Positions 18,635-28,227 of a stretch of 58,796 bases of DNA are shown here, piece after piece. The stretch is taken from NCBI GenBank assembly GCA_028280515.1, contig JANQLP010000030.1:1-58796 (forward strand), given 5' to 3'. The position numbers were made by a program, and so were the translations under genes. How positions within the stretch are numbered: the first letter of the stretch is position 1; each line of letters starts with the position of its first letter. Under the pieces are notes generated by a model, which was given only the letters and a program-made list of their open reading frames with translations, was not told the DNA's origin and ran no database searches. Origin of the DNA: Hyphomicrobiales bacterium. Its GTDB lineage: Bacteria; Pseudomonadota; Alphaproteobacteria; Rhizobiales; Methyloligellaceae.

Positions 18635-19696
18635 CTAAAGCGCGTCGCAGACCGTTCCGGTCACCTCGTCAGTTCCCGCCTGACCGCCAAGGTCGCGCGG
18701 CAGAGACGATCCGTCTGCGGTCACCCGCTCGATCGCTCCAAGCAGTTGTGTCGCAGCGTTCTTTTCTCCCAGATGCTCCAGCATCAGCGAAGCCGACCAG
18801 ATCGCGCCGAGCGGATTGGCGGAACCGTGGCCCATGATGTCGAAAGCCGACCCGTGGATCGGTTCGAACATGGACGGCGCCTCACGCTCGGGATTGATGT
18901 TGCCGGTTGGCGCCAGCCCGAGACTTCCTGACAACGCCGCTGCCAGATCGCTGAGCACGTCGGCGTGCAGATTGGTCGCAACGACGGTATCGATGCTCTC
19001 CGGATCGGTCACAAAACGTGCCGCCATGGCGTCGACCAGCACCCGCTCGGTCTGAACATCCGGATAGTCCTGCGTCACTTCCTCGAACACGTCATCCCAC
19101 AGCACCATGGCATGGCGCTGGGCATTGGATTTTGTGACGAAAGTCAGTTTCTTGCGTGGCCGTGCTCGGGCGATATCGAGCGCAAACCTCTGGATGCGCT
19201 CGGCACCTTCCCGGGTGATGACGGAGACATCCAGCCCAACCTCGTTCGGCAATGCCTGGTGTACGCGCCCGCCGGCACCGGAGTACTCGCCCTCGGAGTT
19301 TTCCCGGACAATGAACCAGTCGATGGTTTGCGGTGTTCCGGTCTTCAACGGGCTCGACAGGCCCGGCAGCAATCTGGTCGGGCGGATGTTCGCGTACTGG
19401 TCGAGGCCCTGACAGATGGCGAGCCTCAACTTCCAGAGGGAAATATGGTCCGGCACCCGCGGATCGCCGGCCGAACCGAAATAGATCGCATCGAACCCCC
19501 GCAATGTGTCGAGCGCGTCCTCAGGCATCATGGCGCCGGTCTCCAGGTACGCGTCGCTGCCCCAGGGAAAGACCTCGAATTCGAGCGTCAGGTCGGAGTG
19601 CCCGCTTGCGAGGTGTTCAAGGACCTGGCACCCGGCGGCAATAACCTCCTTGCCAATCCCGTCGCCGGGTATGGCGGCAATCCTGTACGTGCCCAC
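18635..19696 (-). CDS. Tartrate/D-malate dehydrogenase family (isopropylmalate-dehydrogenase-like)
   Basis: 353 residues of the beta-decarboxylating dehydrogenase fold: IPGDGIGKEV at the N-terminus, IVRENSEGEYSGAGGRVH, the catalytic-loop FVTKSNAQRH, and EPIHGSAFDIMGHGSANPLGAIWSASLMLEHL. The pattern TKSNAQRHAMVLWDDVF is closer to tartrate/D-malate dehydrogenases (TtuC/DmlA) than to LeuB. Reaction likely NAD-dependent oxidation of a 2-hydroxy dicarboxylate with or without decarboxylation. It is divergent from a GarR-like gene with 109 bp between starts. Confidence 0.83.
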   Translation of the reverse strand: MGTYRIAAIPGDGIGKEVIAAGCQVLEHLASGHSDLTLEFEVFPWGSDAYLETGAMMPEDALDTLRGFDAIYFGSAGDPRVPDHISLWKLRLAICQGLDQYANIRPTRLLPGLSSPLKTGTPQTIDWFIVRENSEGEYSGAGGRVHQALPNEVGLDVSVITREGAERIQRFALDIARARPRKKLTFVTKSNAQRHAMVLWDDVFEEVTQDYPDVQTERVLVDAMAARFVTDPESIDTVVATNLHADVLSDLAAALSGSLGLAPTGNINPEREAPSMFEPIHGSAFDIMGHGSANPLGAIWSASLMLEHLGEKNAATQLLGAIERVTADGSSLPRDLGGQAGTDEVTGTVCDAL

Positions 19697-19805
19697 CGGC
19701 TGCTCCTTTCGTTTTCTGATTTTGGCTGAGTTTTTTGATCGGACTTGCCCCGCGATGATAACAGAAGGTCGCGAAAACCGTAGAAGACATCAGGAGAAAA
19801 ACAGC

Positions 19806-20702
19806 ATGGCTCAAAGAGCATCAATCGGTTTTGTCGGGACCGGGATCATGGGGTTCCACATGGCGCGCCGTCTTGCGGAGGCCGGACATGCGGTGATCGC
19901 CTGGAACAGGACGCCAGCCAAGGCCGAACCGCTGCGCGACTTCGGTGTAACGTTGGCGCCGTCGGCAGCGGACGCGGGCGAGAATGTCGACGCGGTGATC
20001 GTGATGGTGAGCGATGGGCCGGCGAGCGATGCGGTCATCCTGGGAAACGCAAACGAAGACGGGCTGCTCGGGCGGATGCGCAAGGGGGCGACGTTGGCGG
20101 TCATGAGCTCGATCCCGATGGACACCGCGTCGGCTCAGGCCGAGGCTGCATCAGCGCGCGGCATCCGCTATCTCGACGCGCCGGTATCCGGCGGCGAACC
20201 GGGTGCCCGGGACGGAACGCTCGCGATCATGGCAGGCGGCGAGGCGCAGGCGTTTGCCGATATGCAGCCGGTCTTCTCTGTTTTCGGCCGCTCGACCCGC
20301 GTCGGCCCCGCCGGAGCCGGTTCTCTGGCCAAGCTCGCCAATCAGGTGATCGTCGGAAACACCATTCAGACCGTGGCCGAAGCCCTGTTGCTGGCGCAAG
20401 CAGGCGGGGCGGACCCCGAAGCCGTCATTGAGGCGCTGAAAGGCGGGTTCGCGGATTCGCCGATTCTGCAGAACCACGGCTCCCGGATGGTGCAGGGAGA
20501 CTTCACAGCGGGTGCGCGCTGCGAAATCCAGCTCAAGGATACGCGGACGGCGGCCGAGCTTGGGACGTCGCTCGGCCTCGTCATGCCGATAACAAGTGAG
20601 ACGAAGACCACGTACCAGAACCTTGTGGACAACGGGCAGGGTGATCTCGATCACAACGCCGCCTGGCTCGACGTGCGGCGCCGTTCGGGACACGGTGAAT
20701 GA
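19806..20702 (+). CDS. 3-hydroxyisobutyrate dehydrogenase family reductase (GarR-like)
   Basis: 298 residues: N-terminal Rossmann motif GFVGTGIMGFHMARRL, the substrate signature DAPVSGGEPGARDGTLAIMAGG, and the catalytic lysine segment SLAKLANQVIVGNTIQ. These fit tartronate semialdehyde reductases and related beta-hydroxyacid dehydrogenases. The start MAQRAS follows AGGAGAAAAACAGC. It sits back to back with a tartrate-dehydrogenase-like gene, which hints at C3/C4 hydroxy-acid metabolism, though the exact substrate is open. Confidence 0.85.
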   Translation: MAQRASIGFVGTGIMGFHMARRLAEAGHAVIAWNRTPAKAEPLRDFGVTLAPSAADAGENVDAVIVMVSDGPASDAVILGNANEDGLLGRMRKGATLAVMSSIPMDTASAQAEAASARGIRYLDAPVSGGEPGARDGTLAIMAGGEAQAFADMQPVFSVFGRSTRVGPAGAGSLAKLANQVIVGNTIQTVAEALLLAQAGGADPEAVIEALKGGFADSPILQNHGSRMVQGDFTAGARCEIQLKDTRTAAELGTSLGLVMPITSETKTTYQNLVDNGQGDLDHNAAWLDVRRRSGHGE

Positions 20703-20806
20703 ACCGAATACAGCTGTTACAGTTGACCGAAAAACTGTCACATAACGTACATGCGACCGTCGTATGACTGAATCATGACAGTCACAGAGAGCTTGGAGGA
20801 GCGCGG

Positions 20807-21178
20807 GTGTCAGAACAAGAAATCAACTACGATATGCTCGCAAACTCCGGCTATCCGGTGCAGGAGCTCGAAGCGGGGGCGTCGATTTTCAAGGAGGGCG
20901 ATGCCGGCGATAACATGTTCATCGTGCGCGCCGGCGAGGTTCAGATCAAACGGGGCGGAAATGTTGTCGCGACAGTCGGTCCGGGAGGTATTTTCGGAGA
21001 AATGGCGCTGATCGACGGTTCGCCGCGCAGCGCCGACGCGTATGCCAAAACCGATTGCTCGCTGGTGGCTGTCAACGAGCGCGGATTCATTTTTCTCGTG
21101 ACGGAGACGCCGTACTTCGCAATCAACGTCATGCGTACCCTTGCCGACCGGTTGCGGGCCATGAACTCGCTTATCTGA
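20807..21178 (+). CDS. Stand-alone cyclic-nucleotide-binding domain protein
   Basis: 123 residues that are nothing but a Crp/PKA-type cNMP domain. The phosphate-binding cassette reads FGEMALIDGSPRSADA, with the conserved Glu and Arg, so it should bind cAMP or cGMP. There is no DNA-binding domain. Translation starts at GTG after TTGGAGGAGCGCG. The next gene, 118 bp on, is a transporter with its own cNMP domain, which suggests related control. Confidence 0.86.
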   Translation: MSEQEINYDMLANSGYPVQELEAGASIFKEGDAGDNMFIVRAGEVQIKRGGNVVATVGPGGIFGEMALIDGSPRSADAYAKTDCSLVAVNERGFIFLVTETPYFAINVMRTLADRLRAMNSLI

Positions 21179-21296
21179 GGGTTCCGAGGACAACTCGGTT
21201 CACATCATCAAAGGTCACCGTCTTTTTTGCTTGCAATGTAAGGCCTTGCGCGGTTCATCTTTGGGCATCCCGGACCAGAGTGTGTGATCCGACGCC

Positions 21297-23537
21297 TTGA
21301 TACAACTCCGTAAACTCGGCCATCGGCCCTTGCACGGGCTGAGCGGCTCAGGCTCGACAGGGCTTTTCCGCGATTGCGTGAGCGGTCTCGTATTCGCGCT
21401 GGTCATCGTGACCTACTGCATCTCGTTCAGCGCACTGATCTTTCAGGGTGAATTGGTCGGGGGCTTAAACCTTGGCCTCTCGGCGCTGCTGACCGGCACG
21501 GTCATCACGTGTCTGATCGTTGCCCTTACCAGTACCCTTTTCCCTGCAGGCGCGGGCCCCGACACGCCGGCGGTTGCGGTTATGAGTGTGCTGGCGACGA
21601 CGCTGGCCGCAAACGCGGTGGCGCGCGGTATGGGCGCCGAACAGACGGTCATCCACGTCATGATCGCAATTTCGGCTGCGACCTTGCTGACCGGCTTTCT
21701 GCTGTTCGCGATCGGCGCATTCCGTCTCGGCGTCTGGCTGAGGTTTGTGCCGTATCCTGTTGTTGGCGGGTTCCTCGCTGCTTCCGGCTGGTTGCTGACG
21801 ACTGGCGGCATCGAGGTCATGACGGGTGTTGCGCCGCGTCTGTCATTCGACTCGATCGCGTCCCTTTTTTCGCCCGATGTATTGCCACAACTCATCCTTG
21901 GAAGCGTGTTCGCCGTCGGCGTTTTCATCCTGCGCCGGACCATCAATAGCTTCCTGGTTCTGCCCCTGACCTTCTTTGCCTCGGTTCTGGTCGTCGATCT
22001 CGTTCTTCTAGGACTGGGGCTGGTCGATGATTTGGGCGGCCGGTCGGCCTGGTACCTGTCAGGGGCAACGGACGTGAAGTTCTGGCTGCCGATTCCGGCG
22101 CTAATCGATCATCAGATCGATTGGGCGGTGCTTTTGCTGGTCGCGGCCGAGATCGGCGCCGTGTGCGGCGTAACGGCGCTGTCGGTGTTGCTTGACGTTT
22201 CCAGTCTTGAAGTGGCGCGCCAGCAGTCCGCCGATCTCGACAAGGAGCTCAAATATAACGGCATCGCCAATATCTTCAGCGGTCTCGGCGGTGGCGCGGC
22301 GGGCAACCTTTCCCTCAGCGGGAGCATCCTCATTCAGGAGGCCGGGGCGGTCTCGCGATTCAGTGGGGTCGCTGCTGCGGCCTTCGTCGCGTTCGTCCTT
22401 TTCTTCGGCGCCGACATGGCGCGCTTCATACCGACACCGCTCCTTGGCGGCCTGCTGGCCTATCTCGGGCTTGTCGTTCTCACCGAAGCCTTGTTGCGGT
22501 CCCCGGCGCAACGTTCGCTGACGGAGGGGCTGCTGGCGGGTGCGATCATGGTCGCGATCGTATATGCCGGATATCTGCCGGGCGTGATGCTCGGCATTGT
22601 CGGGGCGTGCCTCTTGTTCGCCATCAGCTACAGCCGGATCGGCGTCGTGCGCCGTCACCTGACGCGCCTTGATTTTGCAAGTGACGTGGAGCGGTCGCCT
22701 CATGACGCGGCGCTGCTGAGGCAACATGGCGCGCAGATCCATGTTCTGTGGCTTGCGGGTTTCATCTTTTTCGGGTCGTCGAACCGATTGTTCGAGTTCA
22801 TCAAGAAGACGATGGACGCGCAAAACGATCCGAATGTGCGCTTTCTGGTGCTCGATTTCAGTGGCGTGCCCGGTCTCGATACGTCGGCGGTGCTCAGCAT
22901 CGTGAAGATCCGGAACTACTGCGACGAGCGCGCTGCGTTCATAGCGTTTGCCGGTCTGAACGAGCAGCTTCAGAACGCGTTCTCCGCTGCCGGTATTCTC
23001 ACACGCGACGGCCCGCACCAGTCGTTCCCGGATCGCAACGAAGCGCTCGAGTGGTGCGAGAACCGGCTGCTCAGCGAGTATGCGGGCGACGACGCCACCG
23101 AGGATCGTTTCGAGGATTGGCTCAAGGGCGTGTTCGGAGACGAGTTGGAACCCGCGCGCCTGATGTCCTACTTCACGCGCAAGACGTTCAAGGAGGGTGA
23201 TGTCGTCCTGAAGCAGGGCGGACGCGCCAACTCGGTGGAGATTTTGGCCACCGGATGCGTCGCGATCACGGTGACGGACGAAAACGGTAATCCGATCCGG
23301 CTGCGGCGCATGGCTGCACAAACCGTCATCGGCGAGATGGGCTTTTTCCGCAAAGCGCCCAGGGTGGCGGCGGTGATCGCAGAACAGCCGACGGTCATCT
23401 ACAGGCTGACGCGCAAGAACTTCGAGAAGATGCAGGAAGAAGACCCGAAGGCGGCCGCGGCATTTTACCGTCTCATCGTGCGCGTGCTTTCCGATCGCCT
23501 TGAGTTTGCGAACCGCGAGATCTCGGCGCTCGTCTGA
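21297..23537 (+). CDS. SulP/SLC26 anion transporter fused to STAS and cNMP-binding domains
   Basis: 746 residues in three parts: about 400 residues of membrane helices with the SulP pattern (PYPVVGGFLAASGWLL, then STGVAP-like VMTGVAP and the AGNLSLSGSILIQEAG loop), a STAS domain at about 478-590 (FLVLDFSGVPGLDTSAV), and a cNMP-binding domain at about 621-745 (VIGEMGFFRKAPRVAAV). Likely inner-membrane transport of sulfate, bicarbonate or a dicarboxylate, gated by a cyclic nucleotide. The TTG at 21297 is the first start after an in-frame stop; a GTG at 21378 is possible. Confidence 0.85.
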   Translation: MIQLRKLGHRPLHGLSGSGSTGLFRDCVSGLVFALVIVTYCISFSALIFQGELVGGLNLGLSALLTGTVITCLIVALTSTLFPAGAGPDTPAVAVMSVLATTLAANAVARGMGAEQTVIHVMIAISAATLLTGFLLFAIGAFRLGVWLRFVPYPVVGGFLAASGWLLTTGGIEVMTGVAPRLSFDSIASLFSPDVLPQLILGSVFAVGVFILRRTINSFLVLPLTFFASVLVVDLVLLGLGLVDDLGGRSAWYLSGATDVKFWLPIPALIDHQIDWAVLLLVAAEIGAVCGVTALSVLLDVSSLEVARQQSADLDKELKYNGIANIFSGLGGGAAGNLSLSGSILIQEAGAVSRFSGVAAAAFVAFVLFFGADMARFIPTPLLGGLLAYLGLVVLTEALLRSPAQRSLTEGLLAGAIMVAIVYAGYLPGVMLGIVGACLLFAISYSRIGVVRRHLTRLDFASDVERSPHDAALLRQHGAQIHVLWLAGFIFFGSSNRLFEFIKKTMDAQNDPNVRFLVLDFSGVPGLDTSAVLSIVKIRNYCDERAAFIAFAGLNEQLQNAFSAAGILTRDGPHQSFPDRNEALEWCENRLLSEYAGDDATEDRFEDWLKGVFGDELEPARLMSYFTRKTFKEGDVVLKQGGRANSVEILATGCVAITVTDENGNPIRLRRMAAQTVIGEMGFFRKAPRVAAVIAEQPTVIYRLTRKNFEKMQEEDPKAAAAFYRLIVRVLSDRLEFANREISALV

Positions 23538-23541
23538 AGCC

Positions 23542-23925
23542 CTACCGGATCAGTACTGCGATGATCACCAGATAGGTCAGCGAGTGTCCGAGCTGGTCGA
23601 GACCGAACAGGTGCCAGAACCAGGGGTTGCCTTGCGTGAGCTCGTATCGCTTGACGAGCTGTTCCTTGGACCAGTCGAGGTGATAGTGGACCACGAACTC
23701 GCCGGCGAGGATCGCAATCGCTTGCAAGACGGACGCGGGCGGCAGCACGAGAAAGACGGCCGGCGTCAACGCGATATGCAAGCCAGCATGAATGAGCCCG
23801 CCGGGATGGCCATAGATGCCCTTGTTCTTGAATTGATATGCCGTCTGCAGGAAGTAATCGGCAATCGTGTGCTTCACACAAAGAATGGCGAAGCCCCAAA
23901 GAATCGCGGTGGAAAGGTCCCCCAT
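23542..23925 (-). CDS. DUF3307-type membrane protein
   Basis: 127 residues with three or four hydrophobic segments and the family pattern KHTIADYFLQTAYQFKNKG at the start, then GLIHAGLHIALT and HYHLDWSKEQL. DUF3307 proteins are small integral membrane proteins of unknown function. It converges with the SulP gene with only 4 bp between stops. Confidence 0.78.
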   Translation of the reverse strand: MGDLSTAILWGFAILCVKHTIADYFLQTAYQFKNKGIYGHPGGLIHAGLHIALTPAVFLVLPPASVLQAIAILAGEFVVHYHLDWSKEQLVKRYELTQGNPWFWHLFGLDQLGHSLTYLVIIAVLIR

Positions 23926-24080
23926 CAGACCGCCTTTTTGGTTGCGCGTTCGGGCCCGCAGGGCCCGCGCCGTTCCGGTTCTACGCGGCTGATTTTCATA
24001 TCGTATCTACGCATGGTGATTTCAACGAGTCACGGCTCTTTTGGGATGCGCGTATGAATGCCGAAACCTGCCGCGCGTGG

Positions 24081-24929
24081 CTATTCTGCAGGTCCGAGGG
24101 AGAATGTCTTGCCCAGCCTGGTCGCCGCTTTGCGCAATTGCGGGACCATGCGCAAGGCGTCGTCCATGGTGACGCGCGCCTGGGGCGCCGACACCGCAAG
24201 GCCGCCGACCACGTTTCCATCCTCGGCGCGAACCGGAACGGCGACGCAGACAACGCCCTCGATGGACTCCTGATCGTCGATCCCGACCTGGGTCTTGCGG
24301 ATGCGATCGAGGTCCTGGATCAGTCCCGAGACCTTGGTGATTGTGTTCCGCGTTTGGCGCGTCAGCGGCATGGCGCGCAGCAGCGCATCACGCCGGTCCG
24401 GGGTTTCTAGGGCGAGCAGAAGCTTGCCGATGGCGCTGCAATGCGCCGGCACCGGGCTCCCCGGTTCGAAGCGCAGGCCGAGCGGCCATTTCGCCTCAAC
24501 ACGGTCGAGGTAAATCACCTCCGCGCCGGCAAGAATCCCGAAATTGCAGGTCTCGCGCGTATCATCGGCAAGAGTACGCAAAATGGAGTGACGGATGTTG
24601 CGTTGCGCGGTCGCCTTCAGCGCTTCGAGCGAGAACTGGATGAGGCGCGCGCCTTCGACATAACCACGCTTGCCCTGGTCGCGTTCAACAAACCCAAGCT
24701 CGGCCAGAACCGAGATGATGCGGTGAGCGGTCGGCTTCGTCATGCCGGTCTCGCGCGCGAGTTCCGCCATCGACAGAGGCTGGGGATTTCCGGTCAGCGT
24801 CTCGAGAATGGAAAACGCCTTGCCCATTGCACCAAATCTCAAGAGCTCGTCGCCCGTTTCGGCAGGTGGCGAGGTTTTGGGCGCGCGAGATGAGCGATCA
24901 GAAGTTTGGCTGGCCTTGGTTTTCGCCAT
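24081..24929 (-). CDS. IclR-family transcriptional regulator
   Basis: 282 residues: a Ser/Pro-rich N-terminal 28 residues, a winged helix at about 35-95 (LSMAELARETGMTKPTAHRIISVLAELGFVERD) and an IclR ligand-binding domain (VPAHCSAIGKLLLA, GIDDQESIEGVVCVAVPV). IclR proteins respond to small organic acids. It lies just beyond frc on the same strand, so it may control, or be controlled with, the oxalate genes; the gap of 178 bp and its own palindrome suggest a separate promoter. Confidence 0.93.
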   Translation of the reverse strand: MAKTKASQTSDRSSRAPKTSPPAETGDELLRFGAMGKAFSILETLTGNPQPLSMAELARETGMTKPTAHRIISVLAELGFVERDQGKRGYVEGARLIQFSLEALKATAQRNIRHSILRTLADDTRETCNFGILAGAEVIYLDRVEAKWPLGLRFEPGSPVPAHCSAIGKLLLALETPDRRDALLRAMPLTRQTRNTITKVSGLIQDLDRIRKTQVGIDDQESIEGVVCVAVPVRAEDGNVVGGLAVSAPQARVTMDDALRMVPQLRKAATRLGKTFSLGPAE

Positions 24930-24976
24930 GTGCCCGGATGATGGATAAGCGAGGTTGCATCGACATCACTATGCCG

Positions 24977-24986
24977 ATTCCGGAAT
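24977..24986. promoter_or_regulatory. Palindrome upstream of the IclR gene
   Basis: ATTCCGGAAT is a perfect 10-bp palindrome 48 bp before the iclR-type start codon. IclR regulators often bind short A/T-flanked palindromes and repress themselves, so this is a candidate operator. No second copy was noticed in the window. Confidence 0.35.
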
Positions 24987-25044
24987 TTCAAAGCAATCGT
25001 CTTGTATAATGAGACGAAGGCGGGTTCAGCGCACGCCAATCCGT

Positions 25045-25064
25045 GATCCTGGATCCCCAGGATC
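25045..25064. terminator. Hairpin 45 bp after frc
   Basis: GATCCTGG and CCAGGATC pair perfectly around a 4-base loop. It lies downstream of the frc stop for leftward transcription, but no T-run follows on the minus strand, so termination is only possible, not shown. Confidence 0.35.
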
Positions 25065-25107
25065 GGCAGACCGATCAATGCAGTGGGCTGAATTCAGCCG
25101 TCGCAGG

Positions 25108-26391
25108 CTATTCCGCCGCGGCCTTCGAACTCGCGAACTCATCGCCGACGGCCCCCTCGGCCTTTGCGGCGGCGATGTCTTCGCTTCCCATATTCAGTAC
25201 TTCGGTGAGGATCTCGTCGGTGTGTTCGCCCAAGAGCGGTGACCGTTTGACGTCCGCCGGGGAGTCGGAAAGCTTGACCGGATTGCCGACGGTGAGATAC
25301 GCGCCGCGGGTGGGGTGATCCACCTCGACGATCGTACCGGTTTCCCGGAGTGACGGTTCCTCTGCCAACTCTTTCATGGACAGGATCGGACCGCAGGGAA
25401 TGTTGAGCGGATTGCACGCTTCCATGACCTCGAACTTGGTCTTGGTCTTCGTCCACTCCTCGATACGGTCGAAAATCTGCGGGATCTTGTCGAGACGCGC
25501 TTCCGGTTTGGCGTAGTCGGGATGCTCTTTCCAGTCCGGTTCCCCGATGAGGTCGCAGATGTTGCCCCACACGGCCGCCTGGGTGATGAAGTAAACGTAG
25601 GCGTCCGGGTCCGTCTCCCAGCCCTTGCACTTGACGATCCAGCCCGGCTGTCCGCCACCGGAGTCGTTTCCGGCGCGCGGTGTCGCCTCGCCGAATTCAA
25701 TATTCTGACCAAACTGGCTGTACTCTTTCAACGGACCATGTTCCAGACGCTGTTGATCGCGCAGCTTGACGCGGCAGAGGTTCAGCACACCATCCTGCAT
25801 GGCGGCGAGAACGCGTTGCCCCTTGCCGGATTTCTCCCGGTGAAACAGCGCCGTCACGATGCCGAGCGCCAAATGCAGCCCGGTTCCGGAGTCGCCGATT
25901 TGTGCGCCCGTCACGGTCGGGGGGCCGCCGAGGAATCCGGTCGTGGAGGCCGAGCCGCCGGTGCACTGCGCGACGTTCTCATACACCTTGCAGTCTTCGT
26001 AGGGACCCGGTCCGAACCCCTTCACGGACGCGTAGATGAGCTGCGGATTGATCTCCTGAATGCGTTCCCAGCTGAAACCCATCCGGTCGAGCGCGCCCGG
26101 TGCGAAATTCTCGACCATCACGTCGCAGGCCTTGAGAAGCCCTTCAAAGATCTCCTTGCCCTTCTCGGACTTGGTGTTGAGGGTGATCGACCTCTTGTTG
26201 TGGTTGAGCATCGTGAAGTACAGGCTGTCCACGTCCGGAATGTCGCGCAACTGTCCCCGCGTCGCGTCGCCGACCCCGGGCCGTTCGACCTTGATCACGT
26301 CGGCGCCGAACCATGCCAGCAGTTGCGTGCACGTCGGACCCGACTGAACGTGGGTCATGTCCAGGATGCGGACGCCTTCTAGAGCTTTCAT
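25108..26391 (-). CDS. frc: Formyl-CoA:oxalate CoA-transferase
   Basis: 427 residues, a class III (CaiB/BaiF) CoA-transferase very like Frc of Oxalobacter. It moves CoA from formyl-CoA to oxalate, giving oxalyl-CoA and formate. The catalytic aspartate is Asp167 in [14 protein letters not shown]; Gln16 in HVQSGPT and the glycine-rich loop with GGGQPG are also as in Frc. The ATG is preceded by AGGGG. It follows oxc by 42 bp, so the two enzymes of the cycle are in one operon. Confidence 0.95.
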   Translation of the reverse strand: MKALEGVRILDMTHVQSGPTCTQLLAWFGADVIKVERPGVGDATRGQLRDIPDVDSLYFTMLNHNKRSITLNTKSEKGKEIFEGLLKACDVMVENFAPGALDRMGFSWERIQEINPQLIYASVKGFGPGPYEDCKVYENVAQCTGGSASTTGFLGGPPTVTGAQIGDSGTGLHLALGIVTALFHREKSGKGQRVLAAMQDGVLNLCRVKLRDQQRLEHGPLKEYSQFGQNIEFGEATPRAGNDSGGGQPGWIVKCKGWETDPDAYVYFITQAAVWGNICDLIGEPDWKEHPDYAKPEARLDKIPQIFDRIEEWTKTKTKFEVMEACNPLNIPCGPILSMKELAEEPSLRETGTIVEVDHPTRGAYLTVGNPVKLSDSPADVKRSPLLGEHTDEILTEVLNMGSEDIAAAKAEGAVGDEFASSKAAAE

Positions 26392-26433
26392 TGTATGCCC
26401 CTGTCCTTGATGCGTTGTGCTTGTGAAGCGGGA

Positions 26434-28176
26434 TTATTTCTTCGAAACCACGCTCTGCGGATTGAGATTGCCGATGCGGCCGCTTTCGGTCCCGGCAGCC
26501 GGGTCGATGACCGCGTTGATGAGCGACGGTTTGCCGGAATCCATGGCCTCGTTGACGGCCTGTCTCAGCTCGTCCGGAGATGTGACGTGATAGCCGACGC
26601 CGCCGAAGGCCTCCATCATCTTGTCGTATCGTGCGTCCTTGACGAACACGGTCGGCGCCACGTCGGGGCCGCCCGTGGGATTGACGTCGGTGCCCCGGTA
26701 AATCCCGCTATTGTTGAACACGACCACGCAGACGGGGAGGTTGTAGCGGCAGATCGTTTCGACCTCCATGCCCGAGAAGCCGAAGGCGCTGTCGCCCTCC
26801 ACGGCCAGAACGGGCTGACCTGTTTCAACGGCAGCGGCAATGGCTTGCCCCATGCCGATGCCCATTATGCCCCAGGTGCCAACGTCCAGGCGCTTCCTTG
26901 GCTTGTACATGTCGATAATGCCGCGGGCGAAATCGAGCGTGTTGGCGCCTTCATTGACCAGGATGGCGTCAGGCCGTTCCGCGATGACCGTTCGCAAGAC
27001 ACCGAGCGCGCCATGAAAATCCATCGGCACGTTGTTGTTCTGCAGTTTCGGCGCCATCCGCTCGATGTTGGCTTGCCGCTTGGCATTGACCGCGTCGGTC
27101 CACTCGGCCGGCGGTGGCGTCCAGTCATCACCCATGGCTTCGAGCAGCGCGGAGACGCAGGAGGTTATGTCACCGACGACAGGCGCGGCGATCTCGACAT
27201 TGCTGTCCATCTCCGTCGGTTCGATGTCGACCTGGATGAACTTCTTTTCATTGTCGCCCCAGCCCTTGCCCTTGCCGTGCGAGAGAAGCCAGTTGAGACG
27301 GGCACCGATCAGCATGACCGTGTCGGACTCTTTGAGCACCAGGGATCGTGCGGGACCAGCCGATTGCGGGTGGGTGTCCGGGAGCAGGCCCTTGGCCATG
27401 CTCATCGGCAGATACGGAATACCGCTCTTTTCCACCAGGGCGCGGATATCCTCGTCGGCTTGCGCATAGGCTGCGCCCTTGCCGAGGATGATCAGAGGCC
27501 GCTTGGCGCCTTTGAGGACTTCAAGGGCGCGTGCGATCGCGTCGGGGGCAGGGAGTTGCGCCGGCGCCGGGTCGATCACTTCGACCAGTGACTGTTGTCC
27601 CGCCACCGCGTCCATGGTCTGGCCCAGAAGTTGCGCCGGCAGATCGAGATAGACGCCGCCGGGCCGTCCGGACACCGCAGCACGTACCGCGCGTGCCACG
27701 CCGATGCCGATGTCCTCGGCGTGCAAGATGCGGAACGCGGCCTTGCAGAACGGCTTGGCCATGGCAAGTTGGTCCATCTCTTCATAGTCGCCCTGCTGCA
27801 GATCGACGATCTCGCGTTCGGACGAGCCGGAGACCAGGATCATCGGATAGCAGTTGGTGTTGGCATGAGCGAGTGCCGTCAGGCCGTTGAGGAAACCAGG
27901 CGCCGATACGGTCAGGCAAACACCGGGCTTTTTCGTGAGATATCCGGCGATGGCGGCGGCGTAGCCTGCATGCTGCTCGTGCCGGAAGGAGAGCACGCGC
28001 ATGCCTTCTGCCTGCATGAAGCGGCCCAGGTCCGTGATCGGAATGCCGGGAACGTTGTAGATCGTGTTGATGCCGTTCAGTTTGAGCGCGTCGATGAAGA
28101 GATGGAAACCATCCGTCAATTCCTGCGGTGCGGCCTCTTCATCCACATTGGCATCGATGTTCTCGGCTACTGACAT
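26434..28176 (-). CDS. oxc: Oxalyl-CoA decarboxylase
   Basis: A thiamine-diphosphate enzyme of 580 residues that decarboxylates oxalyl-CoA to formyl-CoA. The cofactor-activating Glu67 is in [11 protein letters not shown], and the Mg/ThDP motif begins [11 protein letters not shown] at residue 461 and ends in FNNSGIYRG. The pattern [13 protein letters not shown] and the C-terminal [23 protein letters not shown] are diagnostic of Oxc. I use the ATG at 28176, eight bases after GGGAG; an upstream GTG at 28185 also reads in frame. It lies between the GntR gene and frc. Confidence 0.95.
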   Translation of the reverse strand: MSVAENIDANVDEEAAPQELTDGFHLFIDALKLNGINTIYNVPGIPITDLGRFMQAEGMRVLSFRHEQHAGYAAAIAGYLTKKPGVCLTVSAPGFLNGLTALAHANTNCYPMILVSGSSEREIVDLQQGDYEEMDQLAMAKPFCKAAFRILHAEDIGIGVARAVRAAVSGRPGGVYLDLPAQLLGQTMDAVAGQQSLVEVIDPAPAQLPAPDAIARALEVLKGAKRPLIILGKGAAYAQADEDIRALVEKSGIPYLPMSMAKGLLPDTHPQSAGPARSLVLKESDTVMLIGARLNWLLSHGKGKGWGDNEKKFIQVDIEPTEMDSNVEIAAPVVGDITSCVSALLEAMGDDWTPPPAEWTDAVNAKRQANIERMAPKLQNNNVPMDFHGALGVLRTVIAERPDAILVNEGANTLDFARGIIDMYKPRKRLDVGTWGIMGIGMGQAIAAAVETGQPVLAVEGDSAFGFSGMEVETICRYNLPVCVVVFNNSGIYRGTDVNPTGGPDVAPTVFVKDARYDKMMEAFGGVGYHVTSPDELRQAVNEAMDSGKPSLINAVIDPAAGTESGRIGNLNPQSVVSKK

Positions 28177-28227
28177 TGTGTTCACTCCCTAGAAGTTCCT
28201 TGCCGCCGCGCCTTGGCGCCGGGTGCG

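Noticed and set aside
22101-23321. 406-codon minus-strand frame opposite the SulP gene
   Set aside because: Arg/Gln/His-rich, no domain, antisense to a clear transporter-STAS-cNMP protein.
23951-23970. GGGCCC-GCA-GGGCCC as a terminator of the DUF3307 or IclR gene
   Set aside because: It is a repeated self-palindrome without a T-run and lies upstream of the DUF3307 start, so it cannot end that gene; function not supported.
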